Origin: an uncultured Methylococcaceae bacterium
GTDB taxonomy: Bacteria > Pseudomonadota > Gammaproteobacteria > Methylococcales > Methylomonadaceae
Assembly: GCA_903934035.1 (NCBI GenBank)
Contig: CAIZMK010000201.1
Span: 1-41,863, forward strand
Length of the DNA stretch: 41,863 nt
Direction: 5' to 3'
Shown: positions 8,765 through 16,638 of the stretch, piece by piece
Layout of the letters: each line of letters begins with the position of its first letter
Numbering within the stretch: the first letter of the stretch is position 1
Program-made: the position numbers and the translations under genes
Notes under the pieces: generated by a model
Databases searched by the model: none
What the model was told of the DNA's origin: nothing
What the model saw: the letters and a program-made list of their open reading frames with translations, nothing else

Positions 8765-9301
8765 TTGAAAATCAAAGTAATCAAGCTATTAGCCGGACTA
8801 TTTACAATGTTAATAAGTGCTTGTAGCAATCAAAGCTTGTCGCCAATCCAACCGGTATCATCTGTTAATTTGAATCAATTTATGGGGGACTGGTATGTGA
8901 TTGCTTGTATTCCTACCTTTATTGAGACTGAGGCCTATAGTGCTATTGAATCTTATCAGCTTGAAAAAGACGGCACTATTAATACGACTTTCGTTTTTCG
9001 TAAGGGTGGTTTCGAAGGGCTTGAGAAAAGATATAATCCACATGGCTTTGTGGTTGATAATACTGAAAATTCAGTATGGGGTATGCAATTCATCTGGCCG
9101 TTTAAGGCTGAATATATTATTGCTTATCTTGATAAGGATTATAGCAGCACTATCATTGCAAGAAATGCGAGAGATTATGTTTGGATTATGGCGCGTACAC
9201 CTATTATTGATGATAGTCAGTATCAAGAACTCACAGCTACCGTTGCAAAGCTTGGCTATGATTTAAGTAAGTTACGTATAGTGCCGCATCAACATCCTTA
9301 A
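8765..9301 (+). CDS. blc: Outer-membrane lipocalin (Blc type) lipoprotein
   Basis: A 178-aa lipoprotein starting with TTG; GGGAG 7 nt upstream decides this start. The signal peptide ends in the lipobox ISAC with Cys20. The lipocalin signature GDWYVIACIP follows, then the strand pattern ending VWIMARTPIIDD, typical of bacterial Blc (about 177 aa in E. coli). Bacterial lipocalins bind fatty acids or lysophospholipids in the cell envelope. Its place after the lipid operon fits carriage or repair of modified lipids. The 181-bp upstream gap means it may also have its own promoter. Confidence 0.88.
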   Translation: MKIKVIKLLAGLFTMLISACSNQSLSPIQPVSSVNLNQFMGDWYVIACIPTFIETEAYSAIESYQLEKDGTINTTFVFRKGGFEGLEKRYNPHGFVVDNTENSVWGMQFIWPFKAEYIIAYLDKDYSSTIIARNARDYVWIMARTPIIDDSQYQELTATVAKLGYDLSKLRIVPHQHP

Positions 9302-9312
9302 GCCGATAGAAC

Positions 9313-9714
9313 ATGACAGAAATACAGTCCTCTAAAACAGTCACTATGTCCAAAGTTACTTGCTTTCATGATGGTGAATGCCCCATCTGTAACATTGAAA
9401 TCAATGCGATGAAAAAGCTCGATAAACAAGGTAATATCAATTGGGTGGATATTGCCCATGATAAGGTTGCCCTAGAGAAAGCGGGCTTAACTTATAAGGA
9501 AGCCATGGATCGTATGCACGTGCTTGACGAAAATCAACAGTTGCAATCAGGTGTACTTGGTTTTTTACAAGTTTGGAAGCATCTACCTTACTATCGACGC
9601 ATTGCTCCAATCATAGAGAAAGTTCCTTATCTATTAGGTTTTTTGGAGTTTTTCTATTGTATTTTTGCACGCTATCGTTTGCCGCTTACAGGTAAAAAAC
9701 AGATCAAGGAATAG
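9313..9714 (+). CDS. DUF393 (DCC family) thiol-disulfide oxidoreductase-like protein
   Basis: A 133-aa protein with the DCC-family motif FHDGECPICNIEI: CxxC at Cys23/Cys26 preceded by the Asp of the DxxC pattern. The rest (WVDIAHDK, MHVLDENQQLQSG, LPYYRRIAPI, FYCIFARYR) is standard for the family. The fold is thioredoxin-like and the physiological substrate is unknown. It starts 11 nt after the lipocalin stop, so it is co-transcribed. ATG 9346 is an equally possible start and would remove 11 residues. DUF393 proteins often accompany HTTM or cfa/photo-oxidative clusters. Confidence 0.85.
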   Translation: MTEIQSSKTVTMSKVTCFHDGECPICNIEINAMKKLDKQGNINWVDIAHDKVALEKAGLTYKEAMDRMHVLDENQQLQSGVLGFLQVWKHLPYYRRIAPIIEKVPYLLGFLEFFYCIFARYRLPLTGKKQIKE

Positions 9715-9752
9715 TTCTTCTGAGGTACTGATATTTAAGTAATATGATTGCT

Positions 9753-9780
9753 TGTATTTTTGGCCAAAGGCAAAAATACA
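9753..9780. terminator. Bidirectional terminator between convergent genes
   Basis: The palindrome TGTATTTTTG-GCC-AAA-GG-CAAAAATACA lies 38 nt after the DUF393 stop and 27 nt after the MOSC stop on the other strand. The T-rich and A-rich arms allow it to act in both directions. Confidence 0.6.
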
Positions 9781-9807
9781 CCTTATTTGTCGTTGTGCTA
9801 GTGATAG

Positions 9808-10293
9808 TTAATCTTTTAATATCGTAACTTGATCGCCTAATCGGATTATCCCACCTTGTAATACTTGTGCATTAATTCCACCATGACCTCGCATGGAATT
9901 ATAACCGCCAGGGCCTAATGTTTTTTCCATCTTTGAACAGGGATGGCATAAGCCAGTCATTTGAAATATCGCTGCGCCAATCTTAAATTTACAATTTTTT
10001 AAGGCTAATAAATTAACGCCTTTTATCAGTAAGTTACGTCTTAAAATTTCTGGAGCAATAGACTGATTTAGCATGGACTCAAGTACCGCTAAATGCTCAT
10101 ACTGTAATAATGTCACTTGTCTACGTCCACTATTGCCGTTATATCGATCACCTATTAAACCTGATCGTGCATCAGCTAAAACCTCATCTACCACGATCAT
10201 AGCATCGCCTTTGCTGGGTCTAACTCCTATCCAAATTAATTCCCCAGAATTAGGAAAAGTTTGTAATAACTGACTTAGGCTTAATTGACTCAT
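9808..10293 (-). CDS. MOSC domain protein
   Basis: A 161-aa stand-alone MOSC domain. Visible are the N-terminal IWIGVRPSKG, DARSGLIGDRY, RRNLLIKGVNL and GLCHPCSKME with Cys116/Cys119. MOSC domains of molybdenum cofactor sulfurases and YiiM-like proteins bind the cofactor or sulfur carriers through such a conserved Cys. No molybdoenzyme gene lies nearby. It is downstream of the GNAT gene on the same strand with a 123-nt gap, and convergent with the lipid operon. Confidence 0.85.
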   Translation of the reverse strand: MSQLSLSQLLQTFPNSGELIWIGVRPSKGDAMIVVDEVLADARSGLIGDRYNGNSGRRQVTLLQYEHLAVLESMLNQSIAPEILRRNLLIKGVNLLALKNCKFKIGAAIFQMTGLCHPCSKMEKTLGPGGYNSMRGHGGINAQVLQGGIIRLGDQVTILKD

Positions 10294-10416
10294 AGTGTTA
10301 TCACCAAAATCACTTGGTTTTGTTGTTAATATAGCTTAGATTTTAGGGGGATTATTCAAGGCAACTGGTTTTCTTTTAAGTAGCGTGAAGTTAGCAGAGC
10401 AAAATTATTGTCTGTG

Positions 10417-10998
10417 TTAATTTAACGATAACAACCAGTAACTGCGCTTTGGATAAGTAATGTCAAGTACGGGCAGTTCTTTGAATCCTTGTTTAATATA
10501 CAAATTGCGCATTCCATGAGCATGCTGGTCTGTCCGGCCGAGCCGATAATCAAATTTATGCTGACGTAACTCTGATAACAATGTGTAGGATAACTGCTCT
10601 GCGATACCCAATCTACGGTATTTTGCTCTTACACCTAAGCCACCCACATAAAATGTTCTCAGCTTATAGTTACCGAGATAATCTAAGTCGTAGCTACCAG
10701 AAATCTTAAAAAAAGTCTGGTCACGAGGATCATCAGATTTAACAACCAACTCTTGGCCCAGCAGGTAACCTATAATATGACCTTCTTGTTTATGCTTTGC
10801 TATGACAAGTATGGTGTTTTTTCTCATCATTTCTACACCCAGTCCAAACATGATTCTTGCAGCTGAAAAGCTTTCATTCCAGGGTGGTTCACTAAATACT
10901 TCGCAAATAACTTCTGCCAAATCTGAGATTAAAATACCTTGTTGGTCTGACCTTAAATCACTGATTGTTATGACTTGAACGTCAAAAAAGTCAGTCAT
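10417..10998 (-). CDS. GNAT-family N-acetyltransferase
   Basis: A 193-aa protein. The acetyl-CoA-binding motif A is clear: VGGLGVRAKYRRLGIAEQL (R/QxxGxA pattern RRLGIA). It is followed by a helix and the C-terminal motif B region with RNLYIKQGFKELP. The N-terminal substrate-side segment (DLAEVICEVFSEPPWNE) resembles GNATs acting on small molecules or proteins; the substrate is unknown. It starts 2 nt after the stop of a 54-aa membrane micro-protein with a strong ribosome site, so the two are almost certainly co-translated. Confidence 0.8.
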   Translation of the reverse strand: MTDFFDVQVITISDLRSDQQGILISDLAEVICEVFSEPPWNESFSAARIMFGLGVEMMRKNTILVIAKHKQEGHIIGYLLGQELVVKSDDPRDQTFFKISGSYDLDYLGNYKLRTFYVGGLGVRAKYRRLGIAEQLSYTLLSELRQHKFDYRLGRTDQHAHGMRNLYIKQGFKELPVLDITYPKRSYWLLSLN

Positions 10999-11000
10999 AT

Positions 11001-11165
11001 TTAATTAGATTTTTTTGCAGATAAGCGGTAAAAAATAAAAGCTGAGATCAATAGTATAGGAAATAATGTCACTGAAAACATTGCTGGTGAACAACCGCGG
11101 CTACAGTTGGCTAACATCAATAAAAAGAAAAAAATTAGAACGCTTAATGTTGTTAATATTTTCAT
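11001..11165 (-). CDS. 54-aa two-helix membrane micro-protein
   Basis: This ORF is too short for the ORF track. It has a perfect AGGAGG 7 nt before the ATG at 11165 and an uninterrupted frame to TAA. The product has two hydrophobic segments (about 5-19 and 28-46) joined by a short loop with two cysteines, CSRGC at 21-25, and a basic tail RLSAKKSN. LANC resembles a lipobox but Asn at -1 is atypical. Its stop lies 2 nt before the GNAT start. The unusually good ribosome site and coupling make it a convincing gene. I do not recognise the family. Confidence 0.7.
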   Translation of the reverse strand: MKILTTLSVLIFFFLLMLANCSRGCSPAMFSVTLFPILLISAFIFYRLSAKKSN

Positions 11166-11290
11166 GATAATTCCTCCTAAGAAAATGTGCGCTTTAGCAC
11201 TATGGTGATAAAGTTATACAAGCAATTTTTATAAAAGCAACCTCCATGGTGTGAGGAAAGCTAAAAAACCTATCAAGCCAAATAGTAATT

Positions 11291-11899
11291 ATGCGAATGA
11301 AAGTGAATATAAAAAAGTTTTTTATCCCTGTTCTTTGTTTGTTGCATATGACTGCCATTTTTTGGTGGACCTTGCCACATAGTTTTCAAGGTATGATTGC
11401 AGAAGATGTTAAGCAAACGACTATAGAATCTAAGGTTTTTAAATGGCTAGGATTTGCTGAAAATACTTGGCCAGTTCTTTTTTTAAACCATTACATTGAT
11501 ATCACTGCTTCCCAACAATACTGGGACTTTTTTGCCCCACAAAGCCCTAAGTTTCATCAATATTTATCAGTTTGTAATAGCCTTAATAGGGATAATAAAT
11601 CTGAGGAAATAAGCTGTAAAGGGCCTGTTTTATTTAGTAACTTAAAGCATGATTTTGATACTTTTATGATTGTTAGTAATAGCAGTCGCTATTATCGCTT
11701 AACGGAAACCTTGATCAATTTAAACGATCCCGATTTTTTGCAGGCTTTTGGGCAATATTACCAAAGTCATCAATCTGAAGGAATTACTAACAATGTTTCT
11801 GTGCAATTACTAGCTCATCAATTTGAGCTTTATCCTGATCTTAAAGAAATGCCAAAATCGGGTTACCGTATAGATAAGATACTTTGGGAACGTTATTAA
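11291..11899 (+). CDS. Membrane-anchored protein of unknown function paired with HTTM gene
   Basis: A 202-aa protein. One N-terminal hydrophobic segment (residues ~9-26, FFIPVLCLLHMTAIFWWTL) acts as anchor or uncleaved signal; the remainder is soluble, probably extracytoplasmic, with two cysteines (VCNSL and ISCKG). Small conserved-looking motifs include NHYIDITASQQYWDFFAPQSP. ATG 11291 or ATG 11297 could start it; neither has a strong ribosome site. It overlaps the HTTM gene by 1 nt (TAATG), so the two likely form a functional pair. It is divergent from the 54-aa/GNAT unit. Confidence 0.65.
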   Translation: MRMKVNIKKFFIPVLCLLHMTAIFWWTLPHSFQGMIAEDVKQTTIESKVFKWLGFAENTWPVLFLNHYIDITASQQYWDFFAPQSPKFHQYLSVCNSLNRDNKSEEISCKGPVLFSNLKHDFDTFMIVSNSSRYYRLTETLINLNDPDFLQAFGQYYQSHQSEGITNNVSVQLLAHQFELYPDLKEMPKSGYRIDKILWERY

Positions 11900-12795
11900 T
11901 GAAAAGTGTATGGAACTATCTATGGTTTAACCCAATTGACGCCAAGCAATATGCTGCTTTAAGGATTTTATTTGGCGGCTTATCATGCGTTTATTTTTTA
12001 GAGTTTTTGCCTTATGTGGACAGCCAATTTAGTCGTTTAGGTTGGTTAGGTGATATTCAACAAATAGCAAATCAAAATGGTGGAAGTTGGTCAATATTTT
12101 TTATCCATGAAAATTGGAGTTTCACCACATTAGCTTATGCCGTTATTGTTCTAGGCATATTAAGTGCCTTTCTTATGATGATAGGTTGGAAGAGTCGATA
12201 CACTGCCTTTATAACATGGCTGATATGGGTGTCTTTGTGGAATCGAAATCCATTATTAATGGATGGTGATGATGCGATACTTAAAATGATGTGTTTTTAT
12301 TTGATGTTATCGCCGTGTGCAAATTGTTGGTCAGTTGATGCCTATATACGAAAAGCATCTCAACACGTTGTTGTTTGGCCATTACGTTTGATACAGTTTC
12401 AAATTGCTTTAATTTATTTTGTATCAGGCTGGGTTAAGTTTCATAGTGTTGAATGGAATGATGGCAGCATTATTCAGTATGTTTTAATTCATCCAGAATA
12501 TTCACGATGGAATGGTTGGGGAATTATTGATAGCCCTTTAATAAAATCATTATTAGCTGGACTTACTTGGTTTATAAGAGATTGGGAATTGTTTTTTCCG
12601 GTATTATTGCTCAATCCCTATACACGCAGATCGAGCATTTTAATAGGGGTATTGTTTCATTTAGGTTTATTACTAACTATGCATTTACGTTGGTTTCCGG
12701 TGATTATGCTTTCATTGTATCCAGCGCTGCTTTCAAATAGTTTTTTTACAGGAATAGAAAATAAGTTAAAACATGTTAGGCATGATTCGAAATAA
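11899..12795 (+). CDS. HTTM-domain membrane protein (vitamin K-dependent carboxylase-like)
   Basis: A 298-aa polytopic protein with the HTTM pattern: an N-terminal WNYLWFNPIDAKQYAALRILFGG, then several membrane segments, NRNPLLMDGDDAILKMMCFYL, LIQFQIALIYFVSGWVKF, and GVLFHLGLLLTMHLRWFPVIML. The HTTM domain is shared with vitamin K-dependent gamma-carboxylase; bacterial members have no settled function. The ORF track begins at TTG 11884, but ATG 11899, overlapping the previous stop, fits better. Repeat sequence at 12849 follows rather than a clear terminator. Confidence 0.8.
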   Translation: MKSVWNYLWFNPIDAKQYAALRILFGGLSCVYFLEFLPYVDSQFSRLGWLGDIQQIANQNGGSWSIFFIHENWSFTTLAYAVIVLGILSAFLMMIGWKSRYTAFITWLIWVSLWNRNPLLMDGDDAILKMMCFYLMLSPCANCWSVDAYIRKASQHVVVWPLRLIQFQIALIYFVSGWVKFHSVEWNDGSIIQYVLIHPEYSRWNGWGIIDSPLIKSLLAGLTWFIRDWELFFPVLLLNPYTRRSSILIGVLFHLGLLLTMHLRWFPVIMLSLYPALLSNSFFTGIENKLKHVRHDSK

Positions 12796-12848
12796 ATTAA
12801 CGCTCACTAAATGGATACAAATTTAAGATCGTAAGATATAAGTTTCTG

Positions 12849-12920
12849 CCGTTCGTGGTGAGCTTAGTAGAACCTTGAGCGGCTTAACCGTAAATTCTTC
12901 GACACGCTCAGGATGAACGG
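12849..12920. repeat. Imperfect palindromic intergenic repeat
   Basis: The arms CCGTTCGTGGTGAGCTTAGT and a degenerate complement ending GCTCAGGATGAACGG enclose a second inverted pair (GGCTTAACCGT at 12881-12891, ACGGTTAAGCC at 12917-12927). This resembles a widespread family of CTTCGACACGCTCAGGATGAACGG-type intergenic repeats. It lies between convergent genes and may help termination. Confidence 0.65.
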
Positions 12921-12979
12921 TTAAGCCTTAATCATATCTGGTCTTAAGTTGATAAGCCCCTATGTTATTTTTTATAGTG

Positions 12980-13372
12980 TTATTGGGTTATTTTTACTAG
13001 CCAGCCGCTAGAGCCTTTACAATTACTTTGAGCATCAATGAGTATTTTTGCATAAGTATCTTTTAATTCGGCTGGCAGTGTTCCATGAACACTGACACTG
13101 GCGCCTTCAGTTTTTGGCCCTATTTCAATAGTAGCGGGTACGCCTTTAACGGTGACTTTGATTGTTTCAGGATGTGTATTACCAGAAGCTCTAAAAGAGA
13201 AGCTTGATCCTGGTGCTACTTCGGCTTTATCTTCTGGAGAAAAATCTGTAAATCGTGGTTTAGTACAGGTATTTACACTACCACTGCGGCTATTATCTCC
13301 AACACCGTAAGCCCCAGCTTGACTAGCTACCAGCATTAAAACAGCTATCGTAAAACCATTGTATCTTTTCAT
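12980..13372 (-). CDS. Small secreted protein, probable Ig-like fold
   Basis: A 130-aa protein when started at ATG 13372, which has GGAG 7 nt upstream; the ORF track adds six residues. A signal peptide (MKRYNGFTIAVLMLVASQAGA) with cleavage after AGA is evident. The mature part has Cys in NTCTKPRF and SNCKG that could form a disulfide. A beta-rich pattern (FSPEDKAEVAPGSSFSF, IKVTVKGVPATIEIG) suggests an Ig-like sandwich. It is periplasmic or secreted. I do not recognise a named family. Confidence 0.65.
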   Translation of the reverse strand: MKRYNGFTIAVLMLVASQAGAYGVGDNSRSGSVNTCTKPRFTDFSPEDKAEVAPGSSFSFRASGNTHPETIKVTVKGVPATIEIGPKTEGASVSVHGTLPAELKDTYAKILIDAQSNCKGSSGWLVKITQ

Positions 13373-13511
13373 TATCAAACTCCATTGCATTGTTATTATT
13401 AATACAAAGTATCTGAAATAAGCGGATTGTCAAATGGCATAAAAGTCATACGAATTTATTAAAGTAACTGTCTTTATACTCTCGTTTGCCGCGCGTCGGA
13501 GGTTTTCTTTT

Positions 13512-13928
13512 TCATTGATGCTTATTAGTCATTTTTCTTTCAATGCGAAGCATTGCGCCATATAAAAGATGAGATAAGCCAGTATAAAGAAAAAATGGTG
13601 AGAAATTTTCATCAATAGCAATGTCATTGATTTCACCATAAAGCCTCATTGAAATGATCATCATGAGTAGAAAAAAACCAACGGGTATCATTATCTGGAA
13701 GTTATTTCTGAAGGTGCAATAAATTAAAATGGCTACTTCAGTCATGGCCAGATAGATCATGATTATGCGTAAATTATTGTCCAGTGCACCATACAAATCC
13801 TCGTTAAATTCAAATATTGAGTAACTGTCAGAAACAGACAATACGCAACCGGCTAAAAGAAGAAAAACTGCGATATAGAAATTTATTTCGAGGAGCAATT
13901 TAATGCTTTTAAGTGTCATGCTATTCAT
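13512..13928 (-). CDS. Four-helix membrane protein, unknown function
   Basis: A 138-aa protein with four hydrophobic segments (about 10-32, 52-70, 76-95 and 108-124) and a basic C-terminus RIERKMTNKHQ. No conserved motif is recognised. It is the downstream-most gene of a run of minus-strand small membrane genes; a hairpin at 14162-14194 separates it from the next upstream gene, so it probably has its own promoter. The start could be either of two nearby Met codons (MNSM). Confidence 0.5.
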   Translation of the reverse strand: MNSMTLKSIKLLLEINFYIAVFLLLAGCVLSVSDSYSIFEFNEDLYGALDNNLRIIMIYLAMTEVAILIYCTFRNNFQIMIPVGFFLLMMIISMRLYGEINDIAIDENFSPFFLYTGLSHLLYGAMLRIERKMTNKHQ

Positions 13929-14161
13929 CTGTATTGCCTATGATAATCGCCAAAAGTGCTGCTCTTAACCATTTGGTAGGCTTATTAGAGCAAGAAAATT
14001 AATTTGTTTTAAATCTTATAGGTGTGCTGAAGACATTATAAAAAACACAAAATAAAGGATTTATATTAATAACTTACCTGCTGATAACTAGCTTGTCAAA
14101 AGCTGTTGGTGTGATTGTGGCACTAATATTAAAGTGTTTACAGTATTTAGTCAGGAGTTGA

Positions 14162-14194
14162 CTATGGCGGATATGTTGATCAAATCCGCCATAG
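14162..14194. terminator. Terminator-like hairpin
   Basis: The perfect 11-bp stem CTATGGCGGAT/ATCCGCCATAG has an 11-nt loop. It lies 12 nt after the stop of the minus-strand 85-aa ORF. Its T-rich tail (TTTATTTT) is on the plus side, and on the minus side the tract is weak. Confidence 0.5.
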
Positions 14195-14205
14195 TTTATT
14201 TTAGT

Positions 14206-14463
14206 CTATGAATTTGGCATTGAGGACAGATGAGCATCTAGTTCTGCTCTTATTAGAGCATCGTAATGGCGGTTTAATGTGGCATCGCTAGGCCTTGGTT
14301 GAAGAGAGGTTTCTACTTTATGCTGTAACTGCGTAAGAAATGTATTTTCTGGTGATACTTGCTCAGAAACATTTAGTTTTGAGCTGTCTTGATCGACTTC
14401 GGAACGCATGCCAATTATGGCAATAAAAAGCAATGCTATGAAAAGTATTACAACCTCTAACAT
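14206..14463 (-). CDS. 85-aa single-pass membrane protein
   Basis: The ORF track gives 127 aa, but the first 42 residues lack the look of a protein start. ATG 14463 has CGAGG about 7 nt upstream and begins MLEVVILFIALLFIAIIG, a good membrane anchor. The soluble part ends with RHYDALIRAELDAHLSS, an amphipathic helix. A similar Ser/Asp-x-LxRHYDxL motif occurs, as far as I recall, in small uncharacterised proteobacterial proteins, but I cannot name a family. It follows the 57-aa ORF by 49 nt. Confidence 0.5.
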   Translation of the reverse strand: MLEVVILFIALLFIAIIGMRSEVDQDSSKLNVSEQVSPENTFLTQLQHKVETSLQPRPSDATLNRHYDALIRAELDAHLSSMPNS

Positions 14464-14512
14464 ATCAATACCTCGACATAATAAATTTACAAAATAACGA
14501 CTGTGACTTAAT

Positions 14513-14686
14513 TTAGTGCCATGAAAATTGGTCAATTTTAAAGCGATTGCGATGTTTTTTGATGTTGAGGAAAATAATTGCGATGGCAAATAAGCCTGCT
14601 GATACAGTGTATTCGCCGGAAATAAATAGCACGATTGATAATATAATGGTTGCTGCTATACCACTATCTTTAGGTAAGTTTTTCAT
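14513..14686 (-). CDS. 57-aa two-helix membrane micro-protein
   Basis: This ORF is too short for the ORF track. It starts at ATG 14686 with AAAGGG about 7 nt upstream and reads to TAA at 14513. It has two hydrophobic segments (about 10-22 and 28-41) and a basic tail (IKKHRNRFKID). It lies 49 nt upstream of the 85-aa membrane ORF on the same strand, which suggests a two-gene unit ended by the hairpin at 14162-14194. Unknown function. Confidence 0.45.
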   Translation of the reverse strand: MKNLPKDSGIAATIILSIVLFISGEYTVSAGLFAIAIIFLNIKKHRNRFKIDQFSWH

Positions 14687-14863
14687 ATTTTAGCCCTTTT
14701 AATTAAACGACGGGCTGACTATAGCGAACTTGTTTTTTGATGACAATACTGTGATTGATGTATAGATTGTATTCTAAATGGAAATAATTAAAAATGTGTC
14801 TGGCATAAGTGTTGTATGTCAAGCTAAAACTTGATTGCTACACCAACTTGAGTCTATTAAACT

Positions 14864-16150
14864 TCATTTTAATTTTAAAGTGGCTGATTTGTTTAGCCAT
14901 ACATTGGCTTTATTGGATAACCAACTGCGAGCAACATTGTCTTTTTTACAGATGTGATCTAAAAAAGCACTGGAAACGCTATAGACAGCGGCCACCTGGG
15001 CATAATCTTGATTACCATTAACTTTAGATCTATCTTTATCTCTAGACATCATCCCATTTCCAGTATTGTCGCCATGAGAGCCGCTCCTACTTCTACCGTT
15101 ACTTCCGCCTCCGCCATATTGGTTGGTGAAGTGAGATTGTTTGTTCGATTCTGTGTCCTCTGATGAATCTTGATTAGAGTTTGGATCTTGGTTTTGGTTT
15201 TGGCTGAAATTATTGCCAGACAGTAACTGATGACTGCCTTTTTTTAAAACTAATAAACATTTATCTCCCGGTGGAGAATATTCCCAAATAGCCGTGCGTG
15301 CAAAAGGTGTGCTGATAGCGGATGGGTCATCGTCTTCTGCACCTGTTACAGCAAGTAGGGGAAGGGAAATGTTTTGGTACCGCGTGGTAATGTCACCTAA
15401 TGCCATATCTACGGCAGGGCTTAATAAAATAGCTGCTAGTGGTTTAAAATCTGTTGTTGAGGGCAGGGTGATATCATAGGTTTCACCTATCATAGCAGCT
15501 GTGGTTTGTGCACCTATATCATAACCAGCGATCACTACTCTTGATAAATCGGCTCTTGCAAATAAGCCTAGTCTGCTTTGATTTCGTTGTTTAAGTTGTG
15601 CATAAGCCCATAGTACCTGATTTATGCGTTTGCTCAGTTGTTCTTGTGAAAAGTATTGATGCCCTAAGTAGCGAAGATCACTGTTTCTAATATCTTTTTG
15701 TGCAGCGGAATTATCGTAGTCTTTACTAAACCATGAGCTACTTTTGGGTGGCGCTACTTTAGGTGTGCCTTTCAGCGCGTCACCAAGACTTTTAGGTTGC
15801 ACACTGAAGACTGAATAGCCTGCTTTAGCCCAAGCTTCTCTCCAGAGTTTACCTGTCTCTGAAGACTCGCCTAATCCTGGTAAATAGATAATAAGAGGAT
15901 AATTGCCAGGAACAACAGGAGTCATCATGGTTATCTGAATACCTTGGTCATCATGCTGCCAGGTTTCTGTGATGGACTCTACGTCATAATTGAGCACAGC
16001 AGAATAGCCACCATTAGCGATAGATACATCAATTTTTGCTGATTGCTGTTCCGGTGTTAAGGGCGTCGGTCCCATAAAGCAAGCAGTCATTAAGCAGGTG
16101 ATAAGCAGGCTAAGAGTAATTGCAGAGAATTTAGTGGTCATTTTTTTCAT
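14864..16150 (-). CDS. Lipoprotein with alpha/beta-hydrolase fold; Asp at the nucleophile position
   Basis: A 428-aa lipoprotein when started at ATG 16150 (the track uses GTG 16165). The signal peptide ends in LMTAC (Cys24). The hydrolase core shows LIIYLPGLGESSETG (oxyanion region), AGYDIGAQTT at the nucleophile elbow, GAEDDDP (acid) and KKGSHQLLSG (histidine). The elbow is usually GxSxG; here the Ser is Asp (about residue 211), as in dehalogenase/epoxide-hydrolase-like enzymes, or it marks a non-enzyme. Between the His and the C-terminus is a low-complexity insert rich in Asn/Gln/Ser/Gly. It heads toward two further exported proteins on the same strand. Confidence 0.75.
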   Translation of the reverse strand: MKKMTTKFSAITLSLLITCLMTACFMGPTPLTPEQQSAKIDVSIANGGYSAVLNYDVESITETWQHDDQGIQITMMTPVVPGNYPLIIYLPGLGESSETGKLWREAWAKAGYSVFSVQPKSLGDALKGTPKVAPPKSSSWFSKDYDNSAAQKDIRNSDLRYLGHQYFSQEQLSKRINQVLWAYAQLKQRNQSRLGLFARADLSRVVIAGYDIGAQTTAAMIGETYDITLPSTTDFKPLAAILLSPAVDMALGDITTRYQNISLPLLAVTGAEDDDPSAISTPFARTAIWEYSPPGDKCLLVLKKGSHQLLSGNNFSQNQNQDPNSNQDSSEDTESNKQSHFTNQYGGGGSNGRSRSGSHGDNTGNGMMSRDKDRSKVNGNQDYAQVAAVYSVSSAFLDHICKKDNVARSWLSNKANVWLNKSATLKLK

Positions 16151-16211
16151 GAGATGAGAAGGCACTTACGTTAACGACTGGAACTATTAAAGCGGGTTAA
16201 GTTTGCTATTG

Positions 16212-16625
16212 TTATTGATGGCCTTGTACAGAAGGCGGAGGTATTAAGCTATTAGGTTTAGGCGCAAACGGTGGAACAGGTGGGTAAGGTGATGTTATTT
16301 GAGCTGGAGTGACGCCAGTGAGCTGTCCATAAACAGGAACCTGATGACCTTTTGCGTACATACATTGTATATAGGCCATATCGTAGTGAAGCTGATCCTC
16401 ATAAATAGAGGTAGAGGCGTTAGAGTGATCAATGTTTGGCGCTATTTGGTTTGGCATCGTCCCAAGTTTAGCAAATTGTTGGCAGATAAAATTATCCTTA
16501 TCAAATTGATCCAATGATAAGCCCGTGCCAGGTAGTACCAGAACACTGGGTCCGGTAGGAATACTGGCGCAGCCTTGTATCATCAGTAAAGTGATGCTAG
16601 TAGCTATGGTAATTAAACGTGACAT
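16212..16625 (-). CDS. Small lipoprotein with proline-rich tail
   Basis: A 137-aa lipoprotein. The signal peptide ends in the lipobox IQGC (Cys19). The segment GPSVLVLPGTGLSLDQFDKDNFICQQFA resembles the start of proteobacterial glycine-zipper-type lipoproteins (PS-V-VLPG-G-s-dqF motif with a following Cys), but no glycine zipper is present here. The C-terminus is proline-rich (SPYPPVPPFAPKPNSLIPPP). It starts 13 nt after the stop of the glycine-rich gene on the same strand, so it is co-transcribed. Envelope location is inferred; function unknown. Confidence 0.7.
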   Translation of the reverse strand: MSRLITIATSITLLMIQGCASIPTGPSVLVLPGTGLSLDQFDKDNFICQQFAKLGTMPNQIAPNIDHSNASTSIYEDQLHYDMAYIQCMYAKGHQVPVYGQLTGVTPAQITSPYPPVPPFAPKPNSLIPPPSVQGHQ

Positions 16626-16638
16626 ATATAATCTCTAG

